A DNA stretch of 64,000 nt from Diphasiastrum complanatum (taxonomy: Eukaryota; Streptophyta; Lycopodiopsida; Lycopodiales; Lycopodiaceae), in NCBI GenBank assembly GCA_029204225.1, contig CM055102.1:6740320-6804319 (forward strand), in the 5' to 3' direction. The notes beneath the pieces are model-generated. The model did no database searches and had not been told where the DNA came from. It worked only from the letters and a program-made list of their open reading frames with translations. Shown piece after piece: positions 1 to 10,522 of the stretch (position 1 is the first letter of the stretch; each line of letters starts with the position of its first letter). The translations under genes were made by a program, and so were the position numbers.

Positions 1-242
1 TCGATATTTCCAAATTTTTCGATTTTTCGACTTTTTCGATTTTCAAGTTTTACGATTCAAAATTTTCAAGATTTTTCCAGTTCCAATTCTTCAAGTTTTT
101 CAACCTTTTCCAAATTTTCGAGTCTCAGGAATTTTTTTGAGTTTTTCAAAAAAAATTGGAATTTTTCGGAATTTTGACAAGCTCTGCTTAGAACTGACAA
201 ACCCTTTTTATAGAATTCCTTTCGGAAATCTAGTTCTATTCT
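1..242. other. AT-rich flank, no gene seen
   Basis: Pyrimidine-rich sequence with repeated TTTTTCGA-like words. I see no coding potential; the open frame on the minus strand here is low-complexity Lys/Phe/Glu sequence. Confidence 0.5.
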
Positions 243-776
243 TGTCATGTACTTTTAGTACATTAGTGCTTTTCAAAGCAATATAATATCCATTGTAAGC
301 TTTGTAGGCCCAAAAGGAGCGATTAGCCTTAATAAAAAGGCGGTTCCCTCTTTAGGCCCTCCAAAGTAATTGATAAGGATAATAGGCCAACAAGGGCCCA
401 ATGTAGTTTGAATAATAATTAACAAGGGCTAACTATCCCTCAAGATAGTTATGTTTAGTTAAGTAAGAGCACTGTCTAACTAGGCAAGAGACATCATTTT
501 GTGGATCTTTTGGCTCATTTGCAAGTGAGAGCTTCTAGCTTCCTTGTGAATGTGAGCCATAGGGATTTCCATTGCTAGGTCTCATGTGCCCTATCCACAT
601 GAATCCATGCTCATTTACATTGCTTTTTACTCTTCATTTCATTTCTATTGTGATTTTATGGAGATCCTTGTGTTTCTAGCTTTCTATGGATATGCTATCT
701 TGAATGCTTTGTACTTTTCTTGCTCTTAGCTTTACTTCCATTGTAATTGCTAATTGCTTAGATTTGGCATATGACA
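243..776 (+). mobile_element. 5' LTR of a plus-strand retrotransposon
   Basis: The segment starts TGTCAT and ends ATGACA, a perfect 6-bp inverted terminus of the TG...CA type. Five bases downstream lies an intact TGGTATCAGAGC primer-binding site. No second copy of this LTR is present in the window, so the element is truncated or its 3' part has been lost. Boundaries are inferred from the termini and primer site only. Confidence 0.65.
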
Positions 777-781
777 TTTCT

Positions 782-793
782 TGGTATCAGAGC
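782..793 (+). other. Primer-binding site for initiator tRNA-Met
   Basis: TGGTATCAGAGC is the standard plant LTR-retrotransposon primer site complementary to the 3' end of initiator tRNA-Met. It fixes the orientation of the LTR to its left as plus strand. Confidence 0.8.
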
Positions 794-1682
794 TTAGATC
801 CTTGATTCATGATGATTCTATGTGAATTTCATTAGATTTGATAAGTTTATTGCATTTGTAGCTTTCTTTTTTATAATTTTTAAGTTTGAAATTTTCAGGT
901 CTGCTCAGACCAATTTTTGAAGAGAAGCAAAATTTATTGCACTTTTCCCAAAAGCTATCAAAATAGGTGACTAGTATTTTGCTTTCACTTGATTTGAATT
1001 TTTCAGATTTGATTTGAGTCTTAATTTCAAATTTCTTTCTATAGGATTTTAGAGCATTGTTTAGCTTTGATCTGATCCATATGGCAGGTCATTTGGATTA
1101 GTATCCAAAAAGTTATGACAATTCTTGATTCCTAGTTCTAGTTTTGTTAGTTTTTCTTTCTTCAGAGTGTTCAGCCCTGTTCTGTGATTAATTCGACTGA
1201 CCAAATCATCTCCAATCATGATCTGATACTCTAGCTAATAGAGCTTGTTGTAAAAATTTTAGAGGTACTGAGTTTGTTTGATTTGGTTCAATATTGAGAA
1301 AGTTATGATCAAATTAGTGGAGATGGGTCAGAATTGCCAAAATTTTGAAAAAAATTTATGGATTTTTTCCAAGCGAGAGAGAAGCACTTCGAACTTTTAA
1401 CTTTGAAGTTTTGTTTCTATTATAAATTTTTTTCAAATTCTTCATTTCCAAGTTCAATTCAAAAAAAAAAAACCTAAACAAACCTAACTCCACCTACCTA
1501 CAACCCTAACCTAATCCTAACCATGCCCTGCCCGCGAGCCCACGCCCTTCGGTCTCTTCTTTATCCCTCTCTCTCATCTCTTCCCTTCGGCTACTCGGCT
1601 CGGCTCCTTCCTGAATTTGATGGTATCCTGACATCCGTGCATGCACAGATGATATCCACTACTCGCGGAGTTGACTGTGACA
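794..1682 (+). other. Untranslated leader/interior of the truncated LTR element
   Basis: AT-rich sequence that becomes C-rich and pyrimidine-rich after about 1490, with CCTAAC/CTCTCT-like words. No gag or pol frame follows the primer-binding site, which suggests a non-autonomous or decayed element. This interior is where the PEP carboxylase fragment begins. Confidence 0.45.
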
Positions 1683-2290
1683 TTTTGTTGGATAGCTTCT
1701 AAATTTGATCCACTAGTGGAGGAAGACTTAGTGATTCAACAATTTCTGACACTTTTTCTGATTCAGATAGTGCACTGTAGTTTTCAACGAGGCCTAACAT
1801 TTTCATGCACTCCTCTGTAGCCTCTGTATGAACAATTGATTCCTGACGAATATGAAACCCAAAATGTCTTTGCCAAACGTATCAGATCCTTTAACTTGCT
1901 ATCAGCAAGTCGAACATCACCACTCTCTCTTAAAGATTTATCAATGATGGTGAGATCTTGTAAGAACTTTGCTTCATTCGCATATGCATCCTCTTTGGGA
2001 TCGAGCCCTGGAATCTCATCTATATTATATTTGATGTCAATCATCACATTTGCCAGCTTCTTCCATAATCATGTAGAAAATTCTCAACATATCTGTAAGT
2101 CGTGCAAACTGCATCAAAAAGAGAGAATCGAAAGTAATCTAAACCAGTTTGGATCTCTTCTAGAACTGTAGGTCTCCTTGTGCGCATTTCATCTGTTCTC
2201 CAGAGTATCTTTAACTCGACTTATATCTCAGTTTCTAGATCTGCCCTTTGAGCCAAACTGAGTCTTGGATACTCACGATCATTGCAAAGT
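1683..2290 (-). pseudogene. PEP carboxylase-like gene fragment, broken
   Basis: Read on the minus strand, three short frames together match the central part of phosphoenolpyruvate carboxylase, the enzyme that adds bicarbonate to PEP to give oxaloacetate. Visible family words, in the right order, are WRTDEMRTRRPTVLEEI followed by GLDYF, then KFLQDLTIIDKSLRESGD with RLAD, then FGFHIRQES with VHTEA. The DEMRTRRPT and RQES patterns look closer to bacterial-type than to plant-type PEPC, but that is inference. A stop lies early (after ETEI), the frame shifts near 2045 and near 1840, and another TAG lies near 1700, so it cannot be translated. No introns are visible across about 600 bp. It sits inside an LTR element, antisense to it, suggesting gene capture. 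Confidence 0.62.
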
Positions 2291-2329
2291 AGGAAGATTC
2301 TATGTAGACAAGTTAAAATCTTTGTTTCC

Positions 2330-2565
2330 TCTCTCTCTACCGCCCCCTCTCTCTCTTCAGTCGAAGATTCACCTTCCGTTCCTTCGGTCGACATTGATCT
2401 CTATAACGCTTCGGTTACCTCCTCTCTCTCTCTCTCCTTCGGTTACCTCGTTTCTCTCTCCTTCGGTTACCTCCTTTCTCTCTCTATCCTCCCTCTCCTT
2501 CGGTTACCTCCTCTCTCTCTCTCTAATCCTCTTCGGTTACCTCGTTTCTCTCTCCACCTATTCCC
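2330..2565. repeat. CT-rich minisatellite with TTCGGTTACCTC core
   Basis: The core TTCGGTTACCTC recurs about six times, separated by CTCTCT runs of varying length. Related TTCGG-CTCT words appear near 1550-1610, on the other side of the PEPC fragment. Open frames here are low-complexity Leu/Ser/Pro and are not considered genes. Confidence 0.7.
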
Positions 2566-3138
2566 TGCCTGAGAAAAAATTTCGTTTTTCTCAAAAAAAA
2601 ATTAAGGTTGCCCACAATACTTCACGAGCACCCAAATGCACCAAATGGACAGCCGTTAAAAAAATTTACCGTAAATTTTTTAATTTCCTACGGTTCCTAC
2701 AATTTCTCCCGAGCACCAAAACATTTCATGGATTTTAAACTTTCTATAATCCAGTTTGTTAAAATTTTACAACCCTTTATTCTAAGTAGTTAAATTTGAT
2801 TTTGCTTTTTATTCTATAACTTCCATAACTTTTTTGTTTGAGCTCGGATTTCAGCAAAGTAGAAACTAAAAGTGATCAGAACGACGAGTCTGACATTGAT
2901 AAGTTATCGGAATCTTGTAATTATTATGTTTCGATTTTATTTTCTTCAAGGCCCCTTTTCTTAAATCAAAGTTTTGTGTTTTCATTAATTACTTTCGAAT
3001 CCTCATAACTTTTCCGTCTGAGCTCGGACTTGAATACTGTAAAAAGCAAAACTGCTCAATTTTATATGACCTACACGTTTTTGCCTTTCACTTTCACTCA
3101 TTGTAGAACTCTAAGTTTTAAGTGGGTGGAGAACCCTA
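2566..3138. other. No gene seen; decayed LTR-element interior
   Basis: AT-rich DNA with two related blocks reading 'ataactttt...tgagctcgga' near 2825 and 3007, a type of wording common in plant LTR-element interiors. The right edge at 3139 is the abrupt end of the copia A-like sequence. Confidence 0.4.
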
Positions 3139-3759
3139 AACTCCAATTGAGGTTGCCATGTAGCAATGACCTAATCTTCTCTTTCAACCTGCTTCAATGC
3201 ACAAAGCACTCCTTTGAACAACAACAAATGCTTTCAAAAGAAATCACCAAGATTTGAAACTATCTCACAAATTCTCTTCTAGCACTTATCCAAGCAAATC
3301 AACACATAGAATCATGCAATCTTGATCAACCTATGATCTATCCTCAATCTAATGACTTTTGCCACTTACTAAGATTGAAACACACTCAAATGAAGTCCAG
3401 CAACCTCACTATCTAGAGATCCAATCAAAATTAGGATTTTGACAAAATCACAAAAAATTGACTATTCCAAATCTACATGCAAATGCTGAAAATTTGATAT
3501 GCAATTTATAAGCCACCACTTAGGCTGAACCAATGATCCAAAAATAGGCCAAATCCAGTATGTAAATTCAAAAATCGGAATTGAACAAGTATATTGACCT
3601 ATTTAGTGTTTTGATCTACAAAGGATCCAATCTACAAAAGCAAAAAATCTGATTTTGGTGTAGAATCCTCTCTAGCATGCTCTAGACTTGATATCTTCAC
3701 CAAATCATTGATAGATCTAATTTCCTCCATCATAACCTGAAACACAGGCTCTGATACCA
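3139..3759 (-). mobile_element. Partial copia A interior (gag start, leader, primer site) outside the 3' LTR
   Basis: This block is nearly identical to 8059-8677, which is the start of gag, the leader and the primer-binding site of copia A. On the minus strand it follows directly from the LTR at 3760-4409, with the primer-site complement GCTCTGATACCA at 3748-3759. It therefore represents the beginning of a second, tandem copy of the element, cut off 11-12 codons inside gag at 3139. Confidence 0.85.
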
Positions 3760-4409
3760 TGTGAAAGATTTCAGATCCTTAAGATCCAATCTACTTGAAT
3801 GATCTTTGGTTAGAAAGAGAAATACACTACCAATCTCACCAATGTAGAAAAATCAGCATCTACACACAATTTGAGATGCAAACACTAATATAACTTGATC
3901 AAACTTGAATGAAATGAATATGTATTGTTGATGTCCGTACAAAACCAGCAAGCTACTGTATTTCACACGTGTGGATCCAAAAATAACAAATATAGATCAG
4001 TCTACACATAGAATTGCAAGCAATGACCAAGATAGTGCACCAATGGATAGTAGAACCCAAGAGAACCATGTATAAGCATGAAATGAAATAGAGAAGAGAG
4101 AAGATCACTCTCTCCACAAGTTACATCCTTTTATAACAGGTCCGAACCCTATTTGGCCACTTGGCTTTCCCACCAAAATGCTAACCCCACTAATTTTGGG
4201 TCTAGATTCAATGTACCCAACTTATTCAAATTGAATCTACTCATAATTTCATTCTATCTTTCCCACACTTTGAAAAAGTGTTTATTCAAATGAAATTTAG
4301 ACTAATGAACTTTGAAAAGTCAACCTCTAAGTCTAAAACAAGTTTTGGCCTCAATACGCCAAATATGAAAATATTGCAAAATGTGATAAAACTAGTTGAA
4401 TCTTTCACA
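3760..4409 (-). mobile_element. Copia A 3' LTR (shared with the tandem partial copy)
   Basis: 650-bp direct repeat of 8678-9327, differing at a few percent of positions. It starts TGTGAAAG and ends TTTCACA. A minus-strand TATAAAAGG lies at 4127-4135 as a probable LTR promoter. A purine tract (GAAGAGGGAG on the minus strand) adjoins its right edge, as expected of the plus-strand priming site before a 3' LTR. Confidence 0.9.
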
Positions 4410-4881
4410 CTCCCTCTTCAACTAGTTTTAGCATAGACTTTGATAATACTCCAAGTGAAGTCCTATGCTTCATGAACAAGTCTTTTCCCAATGCTTTGGT
4501 GAAGATATCAGCTACACATTCCCTTGAAAAAACATGTTGAAGTTCCACCTCCTTTGCAATGACTCGCTCCCTCACAAAATGATATTGTATCTCAATATGC
4601 TTGCTCCTAGCATAGTTTTTGACAATAGAACTTTGATCCATCATAAGAATAATCTTCTTCCTAAGAATAGATCTCCTTTCAATGATCATGTAATGCTCAA
4701 AATAGAAACAACCATAATTGATATAGAGAATAGTACCCACTTGGGATGCTTCACTATTTCTTACATCAATTTTACATATAAAGATGTAACTAGAATATGA
4801 AGAATCAAATAGAATGTAAATGAAATTATTCCACCATGCTTCCAACTCTAAACTCTCTAGAAAAATACAGCAAACAACCAA
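4405..4881 (-). pseudogene. Copia A RNase H C-terminal fragment
   Basis: The C-terminal 80 residues carry copia RNase H/3' end words ARSKHIEIQYHFVRE and ADIFTKAL, followed by the typical tail FMKHRTSLGV and a stop overlapping the polypurine tract at the LTR edge. The first half of this frame does not resemble RNase H or RT, so most of the catalytic domain is missing. It is the tail of the minus-strand copia A polyprotein. Confidence 0.8.
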
Positions 4882-5620
4882 TAAATGTGAGTGATCATAA
4901 CTTTTTAATCGTAGCTCAAAAGTATGCCATCTAACATATTATTGGAATGCCCTTGTTGAGCGCTTTCTAATGCGCCAAACTCCGCTGAATTCGGACTTAC
5001 CAATAAAAAGTTATGCCATTTTTTGTATGGAATCAAAATGTGGACTCAAAAAGTTACGTTATGTATATTTCAAATTTGAGTGTTTTAATTGGTCCATGTG
5101 TAAGAAAAATTTGAAAAAAAAATATTAAAAAAATCTTTACAAAGGGTCTTTTTGGGATTTAGAACTCCTCTAATGAATGCTAGTACAAATCCAACATCAA
5201 AACAATGTTCACCAATGTAGTTAGTTTTACCATATCTTGACAATTTGCACACATCCACATGAAATTGCTCAAACATGAGATAGAACAAGTAAAGTAGTCT
5301 TGAACAACACTTCCTTGCTGTTCCTTTGACCATACTTGAGTCTTCAATATGCTGCAGAAATAGATCCATAACATCTTTGCCAATTACCTCTCCTTTGATG
5401 CTCTTGACTAGCTCCAAATTGCCAACTTCCCTCTTGACTAGTTGAAGCACTTTGAGATCAACTTCTTGATCTTCAACTTGATCATCAAAGTCATTGAACA
5501 AACTTTGTTTTCCAGATCCAATACTTGATTTTACAGAAAGATAACATCCATCCACTTGCATAGCTCCATGTACACAAAAAAATCCTCCAAAAGATGTTCT
5601 ACTCTTCATAAGAGATCGAT
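4800..5620 (-). other. Unrecognised sequence replacing copia A reverse transcriptase
   Basis: Where copia RT should be, the frame runs out of recognisable RT after an AWIQAMDLEYRSLM word near 5615 and continues as about 170 residues I do not recognise. Visible are an acidic stretch (FNDFDDQVEDQEVD), then Leu/Val/Lys-rich sequence, several Cys residues and no RT motif such as YVDD. The open frame ends at 5085. The rest to 4800 contains no clear frame. It may be captured host sequence or a deletion filled with other DNA. Confidence 0.5.
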
Positions 5621-5993
5621 ATTCAAGATCCATTGCTTGGATCCACGCCTCTTCTTTCCTTACTTGATCTACACTTGTAGGCTCATCCAAAGAGGTTAGG
5701 AAAGCAAGATAATTTCCAGAAACTACTTGCTTACCCTTTTGATCATATGTGAGCCTTGAAGGTACTTGTCTTTCTCTTGATGTTCTCCTTGGCTTTTGAC
5801 TTGATGAAGGTCCATCATCACCACCATCCAAAGTAGGATCCTTCTCATCAACATCAAGAATGTTAGATCCATCCACTCTACCATCAATCATGCTTGAAGA
5901 CACCTTTGGAATGTTCCCCTCATCAAAAATGACATCTCTACCAACAATCACTTTGCTAGTAGAAGGAATGTAAACCTTGTAGGCTTTACTCAC
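5621..5993 (-). pseudogene. Copia A linker between integrase and RT
   Basis: Minus-strand frame beginning MSKAYKVYIPST, with the copia word VIFDEGNIP and a Ser/Arg-rich PRRTSRERQVPSRLTY segment typical of the region between integrase and RT in plant copia elements. It runs open into the unrelated sequence described at 4800-5620, so the real RT has been lost. Confidence 0.8.
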
Positions 5994-6051
5994 CTCACTA
6001 TATCCAACAAAAATACCTCTTCTTGGAGATGGATCCTCCTTGGTCCTATCA

Positions 6052-7254
6052 TCAAGAGTAATGTTGACATAGCATGTGCATCCAAAGGTTATTTAGAAAG
6101 TTGACACTCGTCCTCCTCTTGAATAGCATCTCAAAAGGTGTCCTTCCATCCAAAATAGCACTCGGCCACCTATTGCACAAGAAATTGGCACACAAGAATG
6201 CTTGATCCCAAAATGGTTTGTCAAGATTAGCACTTAACCTCATAGCTTTAGCACTTTTACATAAAGTCATATCCTTCCTTTCAGCCACTCCATTTTGTTG
6301 TGGGGTCCTTGATGTTGTATACTCCCTCATGATCCCATGCTCATCACAAAAGGCCTTGAATTTGTTAGATATAAACTCACCACCATTGTCACCTCTCAAG
6401 CACTTGATCTTTGTGGAAAATTGGTTCTCCCTTGCATTCTTGAACTTGACAAAGACATCATCCACTTCATCCTTGCTCTTTAGTAGATAGATCCAACAAA
6501 ATCTACTAAAATCATCAATGAATGTTACATACATCTTAGCTCCACTATTGCTAATTGTAGTAAATCCATGAATATCCGAATGTACAAGTTGAAAAGGCTT
6601 TGTAGATCTAGAAATAGATCTACTATAAGGTAGTCTACGTGACTTAGACAAAGCACAAGACTCATAAACATGCTTGTCATTACTTAAGGAACTTGGAAGA
6701 CCAATCACAACCTTCTTCCTTGCCATTACCTCCAATGACTTGAAGTTGAGGTGTCCCATCCTTTTGTGCCAAACCTCTTGAATAGAAATTTGCTCCCTTG
6801 CAACACATCCAACTTGGTTAGCAATAACACAAGCATCAAGTTTGAGCAACTTCCCTTGCCTTTTACCTTTTCCAATCAAGACATCCTTCCTTTTGATCAA
6901 ACAAGCATCTCCATCAAACTCCACCTTGAGGCCCTTACTTAGCATTTGACTCACACTAAGCAAATTCTTGGTAATAGATGGAATAAACAAGACATCCTCC
7001 AAATGAACATTCCTATTTGTAGAGAGAGAAATAGGAATTGTGTCGATCCCTTTGATTGCACACTCACCATCATTGGCCGTGTAGATCACCCTCTTGTCAT
7101 CTCCATATGCCAACAAAGAAGTGAAGTACTCTTTGTGAAAGGTCATGTGTGAACTTGCTCCACTATCAATCCACCAAGGATCTAGATCTCCATCATTAGC
7201 AAGCATACATGAAGACATCACAAAAGCATCATCATTTGCATCTTGAACATCCAA
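6052..7254 (-). pseudogene. Copia A protease and integrase region
   Basis: A 400-residue minus-strand frame. The aspartic protease motif WWIDSGASSHM is near residue 30. A GAG-pre-integrase segment with WHKRMGHLN follows near residue 165 and the zinc-binding Cys near 200. Integrase core words with the three acidic residues are HSDIHG (about 225), LRGDNGGEF (about 288) and NGVAERKD (about 323). The frame ends about 40 residues after that, in PFEMLFKRR followed by an altered tail. The individual domains look intact, but downstream RT is missing, so the element cannot be autonomous. Confidence 0.9.
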
Positions 7255-7562
7255 ACCATCCTCATCAAGAGTAAGATTACCTTGCTTGTTTCTTTATCTC
7301 TCTTCTTCTTGTAGCACTCACTTGCAAAGTGTCCTTTGATGCCACAATAGAAGCACTTGAGCTTTGATCTATCCTTCTTTTTGTCACTTGAAGAAGCATC
7401 CATTTGATCTTGCCCTTTAGACCACTTGCTTTTGGTTTTGCCCTTGAATTTGCCCTTTGTGAACATAGCATCCTCTTGAAGTGTTGATGTAGATCCACCT
7501 CTTGCTTGAAGCCTATATTCCTCATTGATCAAGATCTCTTGAAAATCCATCAAACTTGGCAA
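7218..7562 (-). pseudogene. Copia A gag C-terminus with zinc knuckle
   Basis: Contains a CCHC zinc knuckle, CFYCGIKGHFASEC (CX2CX4HX4C), preceded by Lys-rich sequence, as in nucleocapsid regions. It overlaps the protease frame in another phase by 37 bp, and a stop near 7585 separates it from the N-terminal gag frame, so gag is broken. Confidence 0.85.
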
Positions 7563-7696
7563 AGTCTTTTGAATAGAAATACTTTAAACAATGTTAGCAT
7601 GACACTCCAACAAGTCATTAAGAATCACTTGAATAAGCTCTCCTTCCTTAATGCTTTCATCTATGCAAGCTAACTCATCATTCAATGCTTTCATTC

Positions 7697-8077
7697 TCAA
7701 AACAAAAGTACTTGGAATTCTTCATTCTTTTGCAAACAAGAAAAGATTTGCCTTCTTAGAGTCAACACTCTAGAAGTAGACTTGGATTCATAAGGCTTCT
7801 TCAATGAATTCCAAGCTTCCAAAGATGATGTGCACTTACCAACTTCCTTGAGAAGTTCATTGGTAACATTCATCTTTATCATGTGTAGAGCCGTCTTGGC
7901 CCTCTTGTCATACCTCAATTGATCTTGTTGTGTTGCTGGTCTCTCCTCCAAGCCTACAACAATATCCAAAACATCATTCATCTCAAGAAGTGACTCCATC
8001 CTCACTTTCCACAATGAATAGTTACTTGAGGTAAGCCTATCATTGGCTTCCAACATGACTCCAATTGAGGTTGCCAT
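7697..8077 (-). pseudogene. Copia A gag N-terminus
   Basis: Starts MATSIGVMLEANDRL followed by SSNYSLWKVRMESLL, the usual start of the copia gag (UBN2/DUF4219-like) domain, and continues to the ESKSTSRVLTLRRQIFSCLQ region. The frame ends near residue 126 by shift. The same start codon is repeated in the partial copy at about 3159. Confidence 0.85.
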
Positions 8078-8665
8078 GTAGCAATGACCTCATCTTCTCT
8101 TTCAACATGCTTCAATGCACAAAGCACTCCTTTGAACAACAACAAATGCTTTCAAAAGAAATCACCAAGATTTGAAACTATCTCACAAATTCTCTTCTAG
8201 CACTTATCCAAGCAAATCAACACATAGAATCATGCAATCTTGATCAACCTATGATCTATCCTCAATCTAATGACTTTTGCCACTTACTAAGATTGAAACG
8301 CACTTAAATGAAGTCCAGCAACATCACTATCTAGAGATCCAATCAAAACTAGGATTTTGACAAAATCACAAAAAATTGACTATTCCAAATCTACATGCAA
8401 ATGCTGAAAATTTGATATGCAATCTATAAGCCACCACTTAGGCTGAACCAATGATCCAAAAATCGGCCAAATCCAGTATGTAGATTCAAAAATCGGAATT
8501 GAACAAGTATATTGACCTATTTAGTGTTTTGATCTACAAAAGATCCAATCTACAAAAGCAAAAAATTCGATTTTGGTGTAGAATCCTCTCTAGCATGCTC
8601 TAGACTTGATATCTTCACCAAATCATTGATAGATCTGATTTCCTCCTTCATAACCTGAAACACAG
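8078..8665 (-). other. Copia A 5' leader
   Basis: Untranslated sequence between the primer-binding site and the gag ATG. It is nearly identical to 3160-3747, which is why the left copy can be assigned to the same family. Confidence 0.8.
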
Positions 8666-8677
8666 GCTCTGATACCA
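8666..8677 (-). other. Copia A primer-binding site
   Basis: Reads TGGTATCAGAGC on the minus strand, complementary to initiator tRNA-Met, directly against the LTR edge at 8678. Confidence 0.9.
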
Positions 8678-9327
8678 TGTGAAAGATTTCAGATCCTTAA
8701 GATCCAATCTACTTGAATGATCTTTGGTTAGAAAGAAAAATACACTACCAATCTCACCAATGTAAAAAAATCAGCATCTACACACAATTTGAGATGCAAA
8801 TACTAATAGAACTTGATGAAACTTGAATGAAATGATTATGTATTGTTGCTGTCCATACAAAACCAGCAAGCTATTGTATTTCACACGTGTGGATCCAAAC
8901 ATAGCAAATATAGATCATTCTACACATAGAATTGCAAGCAATGACCAAGATAGTGCACCAATGGATAGTAGAACCCAAGAGAACCATGTATAAGCATGAA
9001 ATGAAATAGAGAAGAGAGAAAATCACTCTCTCCACGAGTTACATCCTTTTATAGCAGGTCCAAACCCTATTTGGCCACTTGGCTTTCCCATCAAAATGCT
9101 AACCCCACTAATTTTGGGTCTAGATTCAATGTACCCAACTTATTCAAATTGAATCTACTCATAATCTCATTCTATCTTTCCCACACTTTCAAAAAGTGTT
9201 TATTCAAATGAAATTTAGACTAATGAACTTTGAAAAGTCAACCTCTAAGTCTAAAACAAGTTTTAGCCTCAATATGCCAAATATGGAAATATTGCAAAAT
9301 GTGATGAAACTAGTTGAATCTTTCACA
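8678..9327 (-). mobile_element. Copia A 5' LTR
   Basis: 650 bp, TG...CA termini, direct repeat of 3760-4409. Minus-strand TATAAAAGG lies at 9045-9053. A CACACGTGTG palindrome (G-box core CACGTG) lies inside it near 8882. The outer flank at 9328 is GAAAC, but no matching target duplication is found because the other end of the array is truncated. Confidence 0.9.
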
Positions 9328-9431
9328 GAAACTGTCAAGATCATATTTCCTTGCAAAAATCTAACTTCGCAATTATTTCTATAAGGGTCTTTATAAATTT
9401 ACAGACTCATATTCTCCCTTGATTTGTCAAA

Positions 9432-9800
9432 ATGGATTCTGATTCTGATTATGGCATGGAATTTGATAATCAATCTGAATGTGATGACCAATCATATTGT
9501 GATTATCAGTATGAGAAGCAAAATGATGGTACAATATTATCAGTATGGGGAGCACAATGACAGTAATTCAGATCAATATGAACAACACGACTCATATGGA
9601 CCCTGTTTGATGATGAAAACTATTCTGACCAAAATAAAACCCATGATCTACACCAGTCAAATCAATCTAATATTGATGGTGGTTTTTATAGTAGTGACAA
9701 TGATGATGAGCTATATTCACGACAATCAAAACATCATCTCAATTCACAAGGTGATGAGCACACACTGCAGTACATGAGTTCTATGTGCCAACTTGAATAA
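9432..9800 (+). pseudogene. Acidic Asp/Asn/Gln/Tyr-rich ORF, unrecognised, frameshifted
   Basis: From an ATG at 9432 the frame reads MDSDSDYGMEFDNQSE and stays acidic and Gln/Tyr-rich. It shifts near 9545 into QYGEHNDSNSDQYEQ and near 9610 back to a DDE/Ser/Asn-rich frame that ends with CQLE and a stop near 9800. The consistent composition across frames suggests one gene broken by small indels. I do not recognise a family. It could be the N-terminus of the proteins that follow at 9998-11395. Copia A lies immediately upstream and may have cut off the 5' end. Confidence 0.4.
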
Positions 9801-9997
9801 TCGTCATCTCCTGTGCAACGTTGCATACAGAATAGCACAATCAATAATGCCACTCCTCATACCCATTGTGGTTCATCATTACCATTGTTCAATGAAAAAT
9901 TGAGCCCTACTAAAAATGTGATGGAAGAACCGTAGGTTTCGAACCAACAAGGGATATATTAAGTAAACTATAGGCCACACAAGATCTGATAGTTGGA

Positions 9998-10522
9998 ATG
10001 CTGCAAAAAATGAAACAAGATCGGCAAGCTGACGAGGTGAAATGGGAAAGATTGTTTGCTATCCTATCTGGTGGACAAGACAAAATTGCAGGAGCTGATC
10101 AAAGAGGTAATGAGCCATGTACATCGTTCCAACTACCATCTCCCTCACAAAAAGTAACATCTTCTCAAGATGTTCGGAGAATTGAAATGGACAAGGGAAA
10201 ACAGGTATTACATAGTCATAATGGATATCCGGTTAGACTTGGAAATCACAAGGGAACGTTGGAACAACGAGCACAACAATCTATAGCAGCTAGAGGTGTG
10301 CCAACGAATGTTCATCAAAATGTCCAACAAAGAGGTGAAGCTTCAAGGATCCAACATTTTGAGGATGTTGAACAATCTGATAATGGATGTCAAGACTCAA
10401 ATCAAGGAGAGCACATTGATATTGATCCCGAAGGAACAGTCAACATTGGGAACTTGCTACAATCATGTCTTGGGAATCAAAATGGTAGTGATCAAGAGGA
10501 AATGTCTAGTATGGAAGATTAA
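9998..10522 (+). pseudogene. Unrecognised Gln-rich ORF with N-terminal coiled coil
   Basis: 175 codons starting MLQKMKQDRQADEVKWERLF, likely helical/coiled coil. It is followed by Gln/Ser/Asn-rich, low-hydrophobicity sequence ending EEMSSMED and a stop. The next frame starts on the very next codon in the same phase, so 9998-11395 is one reading frame with a single in-frame TAA at 10520-10522. The composition (coiled coil, disordered, acidic) would suit a gag-like or regulatory protein, but no domain is recognisable. Confidence 0.45.

Noticed and set aside
1485-1530. Telomere-like CCTAAC words
   Set aside because: Spacing and sequence are irregular (CCTAAACA, CCTAACTCC, CCCTAACCTAATCC) and short, not a CCCTAAA array.
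2265-2738. Plus-strand 157- and 96-residue frames
   Set aside because: They translate the CT-rich minisatellite into Leu/Ser/Pro repeats and overlap one another in different phases.
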